Source of the DNA: Cryobacterium sp. PAMC25264
GTDB lineage: Bacteria; Actinomycetota; Actinomycetes; Actinomycetales; Microbacteriaceae
Length of the DNA stretch: 64,000 bases
Assembly: GCF_019443325.1 (NCBI RefSeq)
Contig: NZ_CP080383.1
Span: forward strand, 3,658,001-3,722,000
Direction: 5' to 3'
Shown one piece after another: positions 7,377 through 16,401 of the stretch. The notes under the pieces were generated by a model, which saw only the letters and a list, made by a program, of their open reading frames with translations, did not search any database and was not told the origin of the DNA. Within the stretch, counting starts at the first letter, position 1, and each line of letters begins with the position of its first letter. The translations under genes and the position numbers were made by a program.

Positions 7377-8762
7377 GTGGCCGCACTTTCCCGTCTTGAT
7401 TCCGTTATCGCCCTCGCCCGCCACCGCGGGTTCGTCTTCCAGGCCGGTGAGATCTACGGCGGTAGCCGGTCGGCCTGGGACTACGGGCCCCTCGGTGTGG
7501 AGCTGAAGGAAAACATCAAGAAGCAGTGGTGGCGCTTCATGGTCACCAGCCGCGACGACGTTGTGGGCCTGGACTCCTCCGTCATCCTGCCGCGCAAGGT
7601 CTGGGAGGCCTCCGGCCACGTCGAGGTCTTCTCCGACCCGCTGGTGGAGTGCACCAGCTGCCACAAGCGCTTCCGGGAGGACCACCTCGTCGAGGAGTTC
7701 GAGGAGAAGAAGGGCCGCGCCCCCGAGGGCGGCATCGACGGCATCGCCTGCCCCAACTGCGGCAACCGGCACACCTGGACCGAGCCGCGAGCGTTCTCCG
7801 GCCTGCTCAAAACCTTCCTCGGCCCGGTCGACGAAGAAGCCGGCATGGTGTACCTCCGCCCCGAGACCGCGCAGGGCATCTTCGTGAACTTCGCGAACGT
7901 GCTGCAGGCCGCCCGCATGAAGCCCCCGTTCGGCATCGGCCAGATCGGCAAGAGCTTCCGCAACGAGATCACCCCCGGAAACTTCATCTTCCGCACCCGT
8001 GAGTTCGAGCAGATGGAGATGGAGTTCTTTGTCGAGCCCGGCACCGACGAGGAATGGCACCAGTACTGGATCGACCAGCGGATGGGGTGGTACACGGGCC
8101 TGGGCATCGACCCGGAGAACCTGCGCCTCTACGAGCACGCCCAGGAGAAGCTTTCGCACTACTCCAAGCGCACCGTCGACATCGAGTACCGCTTCGGCTT
8201 CTCCGGCAGCGAATTCGGCGAGCTCGAGGGCGTGGCCAACCGCACCGACTTCGACCTCAAGACGCACTCCGAGGCCAGCGGCAAGGACCTCTCCTACTTC
8301 GACCAGACCAAGAACGAGCGCTGGATCCCCTACGTGATCGAGCCCGCGGCCGGCCTCACCCGCTCGCTGATGGCATTCCTGGTGGATGCCTACCACGAGG
8401 AGGAAGTGCCCAACGCGAAGGGCGGCGTCGACAAGCGCACCGTGCTCAAGCTCGACCCGCGCCTGGCCCCGATCAAGGCCGCCGTGCTGCCGCTCTCGCG
8501 CAACGAGGCCCTCTCGCCGATGGCCCGCTCGCTGGCCGCACGCCTGCGTGAATCGTGGAACGTGGACTTCGACGACGCCGGCGCCATCGGCCGTCGGTAC
8601 CGCCGCCAGGACGAGATCGGCACCCCGTACTGCATCACGGTGGACTTCGACTCGCTCGAGGACCAGGCCGTGACCGTGCGCGACCGCGACACCATGGCGC
8701 AGGAGCGCGTGCCCCTGGCCGAGCTGGACGCCTACCTGGCCGTGCGCCTGCGCGGAGCGTAG
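7377..8762 (+). CDS. glyS: Glycyl-tRNA synthetase, dimeric class II type
   Basis: A 461-residue aminoacyl-tRNA synthetase that charges tRNA-Gly in the cytoplasm. It shows the N-terminal RRGF-like start ([14 protein letters not shown]), motif 1, a zinc-binding insertion with CTSC and CPNC pairs at about 83-86 and 123-126, motif 2 (FRNEI and [14 protein letters not shown]), and motif 3 near [10 protein letters not shown]. This is the alpha2 dimer type of Gram-positives and eukaryotes, and the length is normal for actinobacteria. The start is GTG 7377, preceded by TTGGAG. It reads away from the deacetylase gene and is followed by a long hairpin, consistent with a single-gene transcript. Confidence 0.96.
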   Translation: MAALSRLDSVIALARHRGFVFQAGEIYGGSRSAWDYGPLGVELKENIKKQWWRFMVTSRDDVVGLDSSVILPRKVWEASGHVEVFSDPLVECTSCHKRFREDHLVEEFEEKKGRAPEGGIDGIACPNCGNRHTWTEPRAFSGLLKTFLGPVDEEAGMVYLRPETAQGIFVNFANVLQAARMKPPFGIGQIGKSFRNEITPGNFIFRTREFEQMEMEFFVEPGTDEEWHQYWIDQRMGWYTGLGIDPENLRLYEHAQEKLSHYSKRTVDIEYRFGFSGSEFGELEGVANRTDFDLKTHSEASGKDLSYFDQTKNERWIPYVIEPAAGLTRSLMAFLVDAYHEEEVPNAKGGVDKRTVLKLDPRLAPIKAAVLPLSRNEALSPMARSLAARLRESWNVDFDDAGAIGRRYRRQDEIGTPYCITVDFDSLEDQAVTVRDRDTMAQERVPLAELDAYLAVRLRGA

Positions 8763-8792
8763 CCGCCCCGCCGCATCCGCCTGCCGGACGCC

Positions 8793-8848
8793 CGCGCAAC
8801 GGCGCTTGACCCGCACTTCACACAGCGCGGGTCGGGCGCCGTTTCGCG
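8793..8848. terminator. Long hairpin between convergent glyS and alcohol dehydrogenase genes
   Basis: Arms at 8793-8814 and 8827-8848 pair at 19 of 22 positions, with two further G-T wobbles, around a 12-nt loop. It sits between the stop of glyS and the stop of the convergent dehydrogenase gene, as expected for a bidirectional terminator. It has no U-run on either side. Confidence 0.55.
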
Positions 8849-8957
8849 TGTGGCGTGCCAGCGGCGCAGCGGCGTGGTGCCCGCGCACCTCGTGGCCGAG
8901 CTCGTGGCCGAGCACCGTGGCCGAGCACCGGGCCGAGCACCGGGGCGGGGAGTGCGG

Positions 8958-10004
8958 CTAGGGCAGGGTGAGGTCGATCAGGGTGACGCCGGCCGCGGGC
9001 TCGGGCGCCGACATTGCGGCGAGGGCCGCCGGGGCGTCGGCCAACGGGATGCGACGGCTGATCAGGTCCTGCGGGCGCAGCCGGCCGCTGGTCACCAGCG
9101 CCAGCAGCTCGGGGTAGTCGCCGGCGGCCATGCCATGGCTGCCGAGCACCGCGAGCTCCCGGCCGATCACCAGACCCAGCGGCACGCGCGGGTCCTCGGC
9201 GAGCAGCCCGATCTGCACGTGGCGGCCGCGGGTGGCCAGTGAGCGGATGGCGATGCCCACCGTATTCTCCCGCCCGAGCGCCTCCACCGACACGTGGGCG
9301 CCTCCGTCGGAGAGCAAGCGCACCCGGTCCACCACCGCGGCATCGGGCATCCCGCTGGAGTTGACCGTGTACGCGGCACCGGCGCGGGCCGCAGCGGCCA
9401 GGGCGTCCACGCTGATGTCCACCGCGATCACCCGGGCTCCCAGGGCCGCGCCGATCATCACCGCGGACAGGCCCACCCCGCCGCAGCCGATCACCACGAG
9501 GGTCTCGCCGGCGAGCAGCTTGGCCTGGTGGACGAGCCCGCGGTAGGAGGTGGCGAACCGGCAGCCGAGTAGTGCCGCGGCGCCGGCGTCGAGGTCGTCC
9601 GGCACTGCGATGAGGTTGACGTCGGCGTTGTGCAACGCCACCTTCTCGGCGTAGGAACCCCAGTGGGTGAAACCGGGCTGGGTCTGGTTGCGGCAGACCT
9701 GCGCGTTGCCGGTGGCGCATTCCGGGCAGTCGCCGCATGCACAGACGAAGGGCACGGTGACACGCTGCCCCACGGCGAAGCGGGTGACGAGAGGCCCGGA
9801 GGCTTCGATCACGCCGACAAGCTCATGCCCTGGGACGTGCGGCAGGGCGATGCCGTCGTCGTGGCCGAGCCAGCCGTGCCAGTCGCTGCGGCAGAGCCCG
9901 GTGGCCTCCACCCGCACCACGACGCCGGCGGCGCTGGGCTCAGGGTTGGGCACCTCGCGCAGTTCGGGCAGGGCGCCGAACCGGTCGAACCAGACCGCGA
10001 GCAC
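8958..10004 (-). CDS. Zinc-dependent alcohol dehydrogenase (MDR superfamily)
   Basis: A 348-residue medium-chain dehydrogenase. The catalytic-zinc residues are in the GLCRSDWHGW and PHVPGHE motifs of the N-terminal domain; the structural-zinc site is CACGDCPEC followed by a fourth Cys in NAQVC. The Rossmann motif is GCGGVGLS with the acidic residue in VIAVD downstream, which favours NAD+. The chosen start is GTG 10004, two bases after the TAG of hemA, so translation is probably coupled to hemA; a start further upstream inside hemA is possible but would add a Pro-rich tail unlike the family. The substrate is unknown, and its link to heme synthesis may be only positional. Confidence 0.85.
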   Translation of the reverse strand: MLAVWFDRFGALPELREVPNPEPSAAGVVVRVEATGLCRSDWHGWLGHDDGIALPHVPGHELVGVIEASGPLVTRFAVGQRVTVPFVCACGDCPECATGNAQVCRNQTQPGFTHWGSYAEKVALHNADVNLIAVPDDLDAGAAALLGCRFATSYRGLVHQAKLLAGETLVVIGCGGVGLSAVMIGAALGARVIAVDISVDALAAAARAGAAYTVNSSGMPDAAVVDRVRLLSDGGAHVSVEALGRENTVGIAIRSLATRGRHVQIGLLAEDPRVPLGLVIGRELAVLGSHGMAAGDYPELLALVTSGRLRPQDLISRRIPLADAPAALAAMSAPEPAAGVTLIDLTLP

Positions 10005-10005
10005 G

Positions 10006-11412
10006 CTAGGAGGCGGCGCTGGAGATGTCGGTGACGCCGGCAACGCCGGGGGCCGTCGGCAGGCCGGCGACACCAGCTTCAGGCATTGTCACATCGATGC
10101 CGAAGAGGGCATCGAGCCCGCCCAAGAACGCCTCCTGCTCGCCAGCCCGGGCGAGTTCGCGCGAGCGCACCATGGGGGTGTGCAGCAGCACTCCGGCCAG
10201 GTGCCGCAACGCCGACTCGGTCTGCTCGCTGCTGTCGCCGCGGGCGTGGGCGCGTTCGATCTCGGCGTCGAGGATATCGAAGACGTAGGAGCGCAGGGCC
10301 ACGACAGCGGGGGCCAGGCTCTGCTCCTCGGCCACAGCCGAGAACTTGCGGGCGGCCCGGTCGACCAGGCGGCGGGCCTCGCTGGTGGCGTTGAGTTCTT
10401 CGAGCGGCGCGTGGATGCGGATGGTCTCCAGGTCGAGAAGCTCGACGCCGGCGACCTCGCTCACATCCGGGTCCACGTTGCGCGGCAGGCCGAGGTCGAT
10501 GACCAGCTGGCGCGTGGCCTCCACATCGGCGCCCACCGGGCAGGAGCGCACGGGAGCGATCGCCGGGGCCTCGGCGTCCTCGCCCTTCCGGGCTGCCACG
10601 AGCGCGCGGCCTGCGAGCAGGATGCCTGCATCGATGACGTGGTGCTCCACCGTGGTACAGGTAAGGATCAAGTCGACCAGCGCGGTCTCGGCGGCCAGCG
10701 CGTCGGCATCCGTGGCCAAGGCCTGGATGTCGTGCGAGGCGGCGAAGCGCTCGGCGCGGCCGGAGGGGGAGTAGACGCGCACATCGGTGACGCCGAGGTC
10801 GCGGAGCGCGGCCAGCGAGGCGCCGGCGTACCGGCCGGTGCCTACCAGCAGCACGCGGGTCTGCGCCCAGTCGGTGACCCGGCTCTCGGCCAGTTCGAGC
10901 GACAGGCGCACGAGCGAGCGCCCGGCGGCGCCGATGCCGGTGCGGTTCTTCACGCCGCGGGAGGTCTGTGAGGCCCGCTGGAAGAGGCGCTCGAGTTCGG
11001 GGCTGGTGGTGCCGGCCGCGCGGGCCTCTTCAAGGGCGCGGCGCACTTGGCCGGCGATCTCGCCCTCGCCGACGACCACGGACTCGAGTCCGCTGGTGAC
11101 CGCGAAGAGATGCTCGGCCACACCGTTGCCGTGCACGAGGTCGAGGGTGTCGCGCAGCAGTGCGGCGCTCACGCCGGTGCTCGCGCTCACGGCGTCGATC
11201 GCGGCATACACGGCGGGAAGGGGGGAGACGCCGAAGGGCTCGTCCAGGTCGAGGTAGGCCTCGAAGCGGTTGCAGGTGGCCACCACCACGGCGCCGCTGA
11301 GCGCGTCATGCCCGGTGAGCATTCCGCCCGCTGCCTCGTCCGCGCCGACAGAGAGCTTTTCGAGCACGTCGAAGCTGGAGTTCTTGTGGTTCGCGGACAG
11401 ACAAATCAACAC
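10006..11412 (-). CDS. hemA: Glutamyl-tRNA reductase
   Basis: A 468-residue enzyme that reduces glutamyl-tRNA(Glu) to glutamate-1-semialdehyde, the first committed step of C5 tetrapyrrole synthesis. It begins [20 protein letters not shown] and has the catalytic cysteine at 47 in [10 protein letters not shown], near the usual position 50. The NADPH domain follows, with a GTGRYAGAS motif, then the C-terminal dimerisation helices. The long Ala-rich C-terminus is typical of actinobacteria. It is divergent from hemE, with 73 bp between the starts, so the two share a promoter region. The alcohol dehydrogenase gene follows immediately on the same strand. Confidence 0.95.
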   Translation of the reverse strand: MLICLSANHKNSSFDVLEKLSVGADEAAGGMLTGHDALSGAVVVATCNRFEAYLDLDEPFGVSPLPAVYAAIDAVSASTGVSAALLRDTLDLVHGNGVAEHLFAVTSGLESVVVGEGEIAGQVRRALEEARAAGTTSPELERLFQRASQTSRGVKNRTGIGAAGRSLVRLSLELAESRVTDWAQTRVLLVGTGRYAGASLAALRDLGVTDVRVYSPSGRAERFAASHDIQALATDADALAAETALVDLILTCTTVEHHVIDAGILLAGRALVAARKGEDAEAPAIAPVRSCPVGADVEATRQLVIDLGLPRNVDPDVSEVAGVELLDLETIRIHAPLEELNATSEARRLVDRAARKFSAVAEEQSLAPAVVALRSYVFDILDAEIERAHARGDSSEQTESALRHLAGVLLHTPMVRSRELARAGEQEAFLGGLDALFGIDVTMPEAGVAGLPTAPGVAGVTDISSAAS

Positions 11413-11485
11413 CGGACAATTCTACGTTGTGTAGTGCGGCACTTCGAATCGTTCCCGGAGCGGATGTAGGGGAGAATCGAAGGTG

Positions 11486-12631
11486 ATGAATCTCGACGCG
11501 ACGCACCCACTCTCTTCCGGCCTCACTTCCGACTCCCGGCTCGTGCGGGCGTACCAGGGCACCCGTCCGGACGTCACTCCGGTCTGGTTCATGCGCCAGG
11601 CCGGCCGTTCGCTGCCCGAATACCGGGAATTGCGGGTGGGCACCCGCATGCTCGACGCCTGCCTCGACCCGGAGATGGCCAGCGAGATCACCCTGCAGCC
11701 GGTGCGCCGGCACGGCGTGGACGCCGGCATCCTGTTCAGTGACATCGTCGTACCGCTCAAGCTCGTGGGCGTCGAGGTCGAGATCGTCGCCGGCAAGGGC
11801 CCGGTGCTCGCCCAGGCTGTGCGCACCGCGGCGGATGTCGAACGCCTCACCGCGCTCGACCCGGCCGTGCTCGACACGGCTCTCGCCCCCATCAGCCAGG
11901 CCGTCGCCCGCACGGTGGCCGAGCTGGGCTCCACCCCGCTGATCGGCTTCGCCGGGGCGCCGTTCACCCTGGCCGCCTACATCGTCGAGGGCGGCCCGTC
12001 CAAGGACCACATCCACGCGCGCACCCTCATGCACTCCGACCCCGACGCGTGGGCCGCCCTGATGGCCTGGACCGCGGATGTCACCGGCCGGTTCCTGCGC
12101 GCCCAGGTGCTCGCCGGAGCCAGTGCCGCCCAACTCTTCGACTCCTGGGCCGGCGCGCTCTCGCTCGACGACTACACGAGCTTCGTCGCCCCCGCTTCCA
12201 CCGCCGCGATCGCCCACGTCCGCGACCTCACCTTCGTGGAGAACCTCGGCGACCTGGCCGCTGACCCCGAGTCGGTGCGCCGCAACGTGCCCGTCGTGCA
12301 CTTCGGTGTCGGCACCGGCGAACTGCTCAAGGCCATGCACGGCATCGGCGCCGACGTCGTGGGCGTGGACTACCGGGTGCCGCTCGACGAGGCCAGCCGT
12401 CGCCTCGGCGGGGTCGTGCCCGTGCAGGGCAATATCGACCCTGCCCTGCTCAACGCCCCGTGGCCGGTGCTCGAGGCGCACGTACTCGACGTGCTCGAGC
12501 GCGGCCGCACGGCGCCCAGCCACGTGCTCAACCTCGGCCACGGTGTGCCACCCGAGACCGACCCGGATGTGCTCACCCGGCTCGTCAAGTTCGTGCACGA
12601 GACCGGCTCCACCCCCACACTCGCGCTCTAG
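11486..12631 (+). CDS. hemE: Uroporphyrinogen decarboxylase
   Basis: A 381-residue enzyme that decarboxylates uroporphyrinogen III to coproporphyrinogen III. It carries the family signature near the N-terminus, [19 protein letters not shown], with the catalytic Asp in the following [11 protein letters not shown] segment. ATG 11486 is preferred; a GTG immediately upstream (11483) is in frame and indistinguishable by ribosome binding site (GGGGAG at 11469-11474). It is divergent from hemA and precedes hemY by 60 bp in the same direction. It is the last step shared by the protoporphyrin and coproporphyrin routes. Confidence 0.95.
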   Translation: MNLDATHPLSSGLTSDSRLVRAYQGTRPDVTPVWFMRQAGRSLPEYRELRVGTRMLDACLDPEMASEITLQPVRRHGVDAGILFSDIVVPLKLVGVEVEIVAGKGPVLAQAVRTAADVERLTALDPAVLDTALAPISQAVARTVAELGSTPLIGFAGAPFTLAAYIVEGGPSKDHIHARTLMHSDPDAWAALMAWTADVTGRFLRAQVLAGASAAQLFDSWAGALSLDDYTSFVAPASTAAIAHVRDLTFVENLGDLAADPESVRRNVPVVHFGVGTGELLKAMHGIGADVVGVDYRVPLDEASRRLGGVVPVQGNIDPALLNAPWPVLEAHVLDVLERGRTAPSHVLNLGHGVPPETDPDVLTRLVKFVHETGSTPTLAL

Positions 12632-12691
12632 CGCACAGCTCTCACACGCACAGTGCCGGCGGCGCGGACGCCGCGGGCGGAAAGCAAGGAC

Positions 12692-14223
12692 ATGTTGGAC
12701 GTCATCGTCATCGGCGGAGGTGTCGCCGGCCTGGTGGCGGCCCGCGAGTGTGCCCATCTCGGGCTCAACGTGCTCGTCCTGGAGGCCGCTGACGTCGTCG
12801 GCGGCGCCGTGGCCGGCCACGAGGTCGCCGGTCTTCCGCTGGACGCCGGGGCCGAGAGCTTCGCCGTGCGCGGCAACACCGTGGCGGCGTTCGTGGCCAA
12901 CCTCGGCCTCGCCGACCAGATCGTCGAGCCCAACCCGGCCGGCGCCTGGCTGCACCTGCCGCCACTGCGCCCGGCGGCGCCCCGGTGTCGGTGCCGCTGC
13001 CGAAGGCCGGGGTGCTCGGCATCCCCGGCTCGCCGTTGGCCGACGATGTGCGCCGCGCGATCGGCTGGTCCGGCGCCCTGCGCGCCTACGCCGACCGGCT
13101 GATGCCGGTACTCAAGATCGGCCGGGAGCACAGCCTCGGCGAGCTCGTGCAGAAGCGGATGGGCAGCAAGGTGCTCGACCGCCTGGTCAACCCGGTGGCC
13201 GGCGGGGTTTACGCCACCAACGCGGTCGACCTCGAGGTCGACGTGGTCGCGCCGGGCCTTAACCGCACCCTCACGACGGCCGGGTCGCTCTCCGGCGCCG
13301 TCACGGCCATGCGCATCGCCGCGCCGGCCGGGTCCGCTGTGCGCGGGCTCCGCGGCGGCATGCACCGCCTCGTCGACACCCTCGTCGAGGACCTCGAGCG
13401 GTTCGACGTCGAGATCCGCACCGGCGCCGTCGTGGTCTCCTTCCGTCCCGTCGACACGTCGACCGTCGCCGAGGACGGCACCGACACGGCCGTGCGCAGC
13501 TGGTTCGTCGAGTGCGCCCCTGAGGTTCCGGCCGCCGACGACGTCGTCGCTTCGGATGCCGAGCCCGCCGCCGCACCGGCCCCGGCCGAGCCGCTCACCC
13601 TCGAGGCCCGTCACGTGATCCTGGCCGCGCCAGCGGCATCCGCCCTGGCCCTGCTGGCCCCGCTCGGCGCCGAGTACGCCGCCCTGGCCGCACTCGACTG
13701 GCCGGCCCCGGCCGCCGTCGAGCTGGCGACGCTGGTGCTCGACGCGCCCGCCCTGGACGCGCAGCCGCGCGGCACCGGCGTTCTCGTCGCTGTCGGCACC
13801 CCCGGCGTCACGGCCAAGGCGCTCACCCACATCACCGCCAAATGGGAATGGATCGACGCTCTCACGCCGCAGGGCCGGCACGTGGTGCGGCTCTCCTACG
13901 GGCGCGCCGGTGCGCCGGTGCCCACCCTCGACCTCTCCGACGACGAGTTCATGCGCCTCGCCGTCCGCGATGCCGCCGCCATCCTCGGCGTCGACCTGGC
14001 ACCGGAGCAGGTGCGCGGATTTGCACGCACGCTCTGGAGCGACGGACTCTCGCCGGCCACGATCGGCGCGCCGGAGCGCATCCGCCAGGTTCGCGCTGTG
14101 ATCGAGGGCACGCCGGGCCTGGATGTCACGGGCGCATGGCTGTCCGGCACCGGGCTGGCCTCGGTGATCCCGGACGCCCTCGCTGCGGGTATCCGCGCCC
14201 GGCGGGCAGTGCTAGACCTCTGA
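12692..14223 (+). pseudogene. hemY: Coproporphyrinogen III oxidase (HemY/CgoX), frameshifted
   Basis: The gene encodes the FAD enzyme that oxidises coproporphyrinogen III to coproporphyrin III in Gram-positive bacteria. The N-terminal part (ATG 12692, preceded by AAGGA) reads LDVIVIGGGVAGLVAA, a GxGxxG dinucleotide-binding motif, then the ExxxxxGG-like AADVVGGAV. At about 12959-12961 the frame breaks: codons before belong to one frame and codons after 12961 to the next, as if one base were missing (CTG CC? GCC ACT). The rest reads on to 14223 with conserved LPKAGVLGIPGSPL and GGMHRLVDTL and ends at normal length, about 510 residues if repaired. All other heme genes are intact, so either the sequence has an indel error or the strain has lost CgoX by this copy. 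Confidence 0.8.
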
Positions 14224-14314
14224 TCAGAGGCCGATCGCCTGCGCAGTGCACATGTTCCTCTCTCGATCGGGGGGTTACGCTGGGAATACATGAACGTAAC
14301 GGAATGGAGTCACA

Positions 14315-14710
14315 ATGCGGGGCAAGCTACTTTTCATCACCGGTGGGCTCGTCGGTTACGTGCTGGGCGCCCGCGCCGGTCGTAAGCGCTACGACCAGAT
14401 CGCCACGGCCGCATCCAACCTGTGGAACCGTCCGCCGGTGCAGCGCCGCGTGAACGAGGTACGCGACTTCGCCCTCGAGCGCGTCGGCGACGTGCCCGGC
14501 GTGTTGTTCCAGGCAGGCAAGAAGGTCGTCTCCGCGGTGCAGAACAAGACCGACAAGGGCCAGGATGCCGCAGGCGGCCAGGCCGGCAGCGCCACCGCCG
14601 CCACCAAGGCCGCGGCCTCCGCCACGAAGTCGGCCAAGGCGGCCGCGAGCTCGGCCACCTCGGCGGCCGCGTCCGCGAAGGACGCCGCGACCGAGCCGAC
14701 CGCGCAGTAA
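14315..14710 (+). CDS. YtxH-like membrane-anchored protein
   Basis: A 131-residue protein with one N-terminal hydrophobic segment (about 4-20, TGGLVGYVLGARAG) followed by RKRYDQI, the typical YtxH/DUF-like start in actinobacteria, and a long Ala/Lys/Ser-rich helical tail with low complexity from about 80 to the end. The tail resembles LEA or histone-H1-like repeats. It begins 91 bp after hemY with a GGAG site and leads the following holin-family and DUF3618 genes. An envelope or stress role is inferred from the company it keeps; no enzymatic motif is present. Confidence 0.8.
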   Translation: MRGKLLFITGGLVGYVLGARAGRKRYDQIATAASNLWNRPPVQRRVNEVRDFALERVGDVPGVLFQAGKKVVSAVQNKTDKGQDAAGGQAGSATAATKAAASATKSAKAAASSATSAAASAKDAATEPTAQ

Positions 14711-14740
14711 TCTCACGACGACAGTCCAGGAAGGATGCCA

Positions 14741-15160
14741 GTGAGTACCAGCGGGTATAACCCCAAGAGCAAGCAGTCCCTGTTCACGCTCCTCAGCGAG
14801 CTTCCGGGCCAGATCACGGCGCTGGTCAAGGCGGAGATCGATGCCTTCAAGGCCGACATCTCCGGCAAGGCCAAGAATGTCGGCATCGGCCTCGGCCTGT
14901 TCATCGGCGCGGCCGTCTTCGCGTTTCTGGCGGTCATCGTGTTCATCGCGCTGGCTGTCATCGCCCTCGACTTGGTGCTGCCGCTGTGGTTGTCCGCGCT
15001 CATCGTGGCGGTCGCCCTGCTTCTGATAGCGGTGATCCTGGCCCTGATCGGGCTGAACCGGGTCAAGAAGGGCACCAGCCACGACCCGGAGGGCGTGACG
15101 GCGAGCATCCAGAAGGACGTCGACGCATTCAAGGGAGTTGGCCAGTATGACCACCGATAA
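14741..15160 (+). CDS. Phage holin family (PF07332-like) membrane protein
   Basis: A 139-residue protein with an amphipathic N-terminal helix (LLSELPGQITALVKAEIDAF at about 16-35) and two strong hydrophobic helices at about 50-72 and 78-103, the layout of the holin superfamily III proteins. GTG 14741 is preferred because AGGAAGG lies 5-6 bases upstream; an ATG at 14735 sits against that site and is less likely. The last 14 bases overlap the DUF3618 gene. A related gene is at 1-400, so the genome has at least two members. Confidence 0.82.
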   Translation: MSTSGYNPKSKQSLFTLLSELPGQITALVKAEIDAFKADISGKAKNVGIGLGLFIGAAVFAFLAVIVFIALAVIALDLVLPLWLSALIVAVALLLIAVILALIGLNRVKKGTSHDPEGVTASIQKDVDAFKGVGQYDHR

Positions 15161-15461
15161 CACCGCGCCCCGGTCCGGCTCCGCCCAGGCCGTCGAGGCC
15201 AAGCCCGAGCACCTCAGCACGGGCGAGTTGCGGGCCGAAGCCGCCCGCGCCCGGGCCGAACTGGCCGGGACCCTGGACGCCATCGAGTACAAGCTCAACG
15301 TGCCCAAGCAGATCAAGATCAACACCCGGCGGTTCACTCTGGGCCTGCACCGCCTCGGCGACGATAACCCGACCGCCCTGGCGGGCATCGCCCTCGGCGC
15401 CGCCGCCGCCGTGGGAACCGTGGTCTGGTGGGGCGTGAAGACGGTTCTCGACCGCCGCTGA
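15147..15461 (+). CDS. DUF3618 domain membrane protein
   Basis: A 104-residue protein with the DUF3618 core LRAEAARARAELAGTLDAIE at about 28-47, followed by a KLNVPKQIK segment and one C-terminal hydrophobic helix at about 75-95. The family is widespread in Actinobacteria next to YtxH- and holin-like genes and has no known function. The ATG at 15147 has AAGGGAG ten bases upstream and lies inside the end of the previous gene, so the trio is one operon. It is followed by a tandem repeat and a strong terminator. Confidence 0.85.
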   Translation: MTTDNTAPRSGSAQAVEAKPEHLSTGELRAEAARARAELAGTLDAIEYKLNVPKQIKINTRRFTLGLHRLGDDNPTALAGIALGAAAAVGTVVWWGVKTVLDRR

Positions 15462-15489
15462 CCGGTAACTGACCGGTAACTGACCGGGA
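15460..15489. repeat. Short tandem repeat after DUF3618 gene
   Basis: The 11-bp unit CTGACCGGTAA occurs three times in a row, the last copy partial, beginning at the stop codon of the DUF3618 gene. It lies between the stop codon and the terminator hairpin and may come from replication slippage. Confidence 0.75.
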
Positions 15490-15522
15490 AGAATTCCGGG
15501 ATCGGATCACGTCGATCCGGAG

Positions 15523-15557
15523 GGAGGGTGCTGAGCTTCGGCCAGCACCCTCCTTTT
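15523..15557 (+). terminator. Rho-independent terminator of the membrane trio
   Basis: An 11-bp perfect stem (GGAGGGTGCTG at 15523-15533 with 15543-15553) is followed by TTTTCTTT. It ends transcription before hemQ, which therefore should have its own promoter. Confidence 0.88.
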
Positions 15558-15636
15558 CTTTGCGCGGGGGACTCCATCCGGCAACGATTCCGGCCTACTT
15601 TTGGCTCTCCGAGCAAAGCGGTGGAGACTAGTACAC

Positions 15637-16401
15637 ATGACTCACCCGGCTGCCGGAGAGGCAGTAGACATGACCGTGCCCACACCCGATTCCCACACCT
15701 CGACAGAGGCTGAACCCACCGAGGCTTCCCCCTCCGGATTCACCCTCTTCACCGTGCTGCGCAAGGACCCGCGCAACCCCGACGACCTCGATGGCCGTGA
15801 CGTTCCCCGTTTCGTAGACGAACTCGACGGTATCGTCGCCCTGGTCGAAGCCGAGGGCGTGACCGTTCGCGGTTTCTACGACGTCTCCGGCCTCCGCGCC
15901 GACGCCGACGTGATGATCTGGACGCATGCCGACGAAGCCCAGACCCTGCAGTGGGCCAACCGGGAGCTCCGCCGCAGCCGCCTGCTCAAGAGCTTGCTGC
16001 CGACGTGGAACGCCATGGGCGTGCACCGCGACGCCGAGTTCAACAAAAGCCACGTCCCCGGCTTTTTGCGAGGCATCGAACCCAAGGGGTGGCTCACCGT
16101 CTACCCGTTCGTGCGCAGCTACGAGTGGTACCTGCTCCCGGAGGCCGAGCGCGGCAGGATGCTCGCCGACCATGGCCGCAAGGGCGCCGCATTCCGCGGG
16201 GCCATCGCCAACACCGTCTCCTCGTTCGCCCTCGGCGATTACGAGTGGCTGCTGCCCATCGAGTCCGACGAGCTCACCGAGCTCGTTGACCTGATGCGTG
16301 AACTCCGCGCCACCGACGCCCGCATGCACGTGCGCGAAGAGGTGCCGTTCTACACCGGCCGTCGTATCACCACCGCCGAACTCGTGGAGGTGCTGCAGTA
16401 A
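15637..16401 (+). CDS. hemQ: Coproheme decarboxylase
   Basis: A 254-residue chlorite-dismutase-family enzyme that converts coproheme to heme b with peroxide, the last step of the coproporphyrin route. The tyrosine at 156 (YPFVRSYEWYLL), distal histidine at 139 (FNKSHVPGF) and proximal histidine at 179 (MLADHGRKG) have the same spacing (17 and 23 residues) as the catalytic set described for actinobacterial HemQ/ChdC. Two starts are possible: ATG 15637, used here, and ATG 15670, which has GGAGAGG upstream and removes 11 residues of a non-conserved tail. It overlaps hemH as TAATG, so the two are coupled, matching their joint action on coproheme. Confidence 0.95.
   Translation: MTHPAAGEAVDMTVPTPDSHTSTEAEPTEASPSGFTLFTVLRKDPRNPDDLDGRDVPRFVDELDGIVALVEAEGVTVRGFYDVSGLRADADVMIWTHADEAQTLQWANRELRRSRLLKSLLPTWNAMGVHRDAEFNKSHVPGFLRGIEPKGWLTVYPFVRSYEWYLLPEAERGRMLADHGRKGAAFRGAIANTVSSFALGDYEWLLPIESDELTELVDLMRELRATDARMHVREEVPFYTGRRITTAELVEVLQ

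Noticed and set aside
7305..8915. Long minus-strand frame opposite glyS
   Set aside because: It is antisense to glycyl-tRNA synthetase and has no domain pattern of its own.
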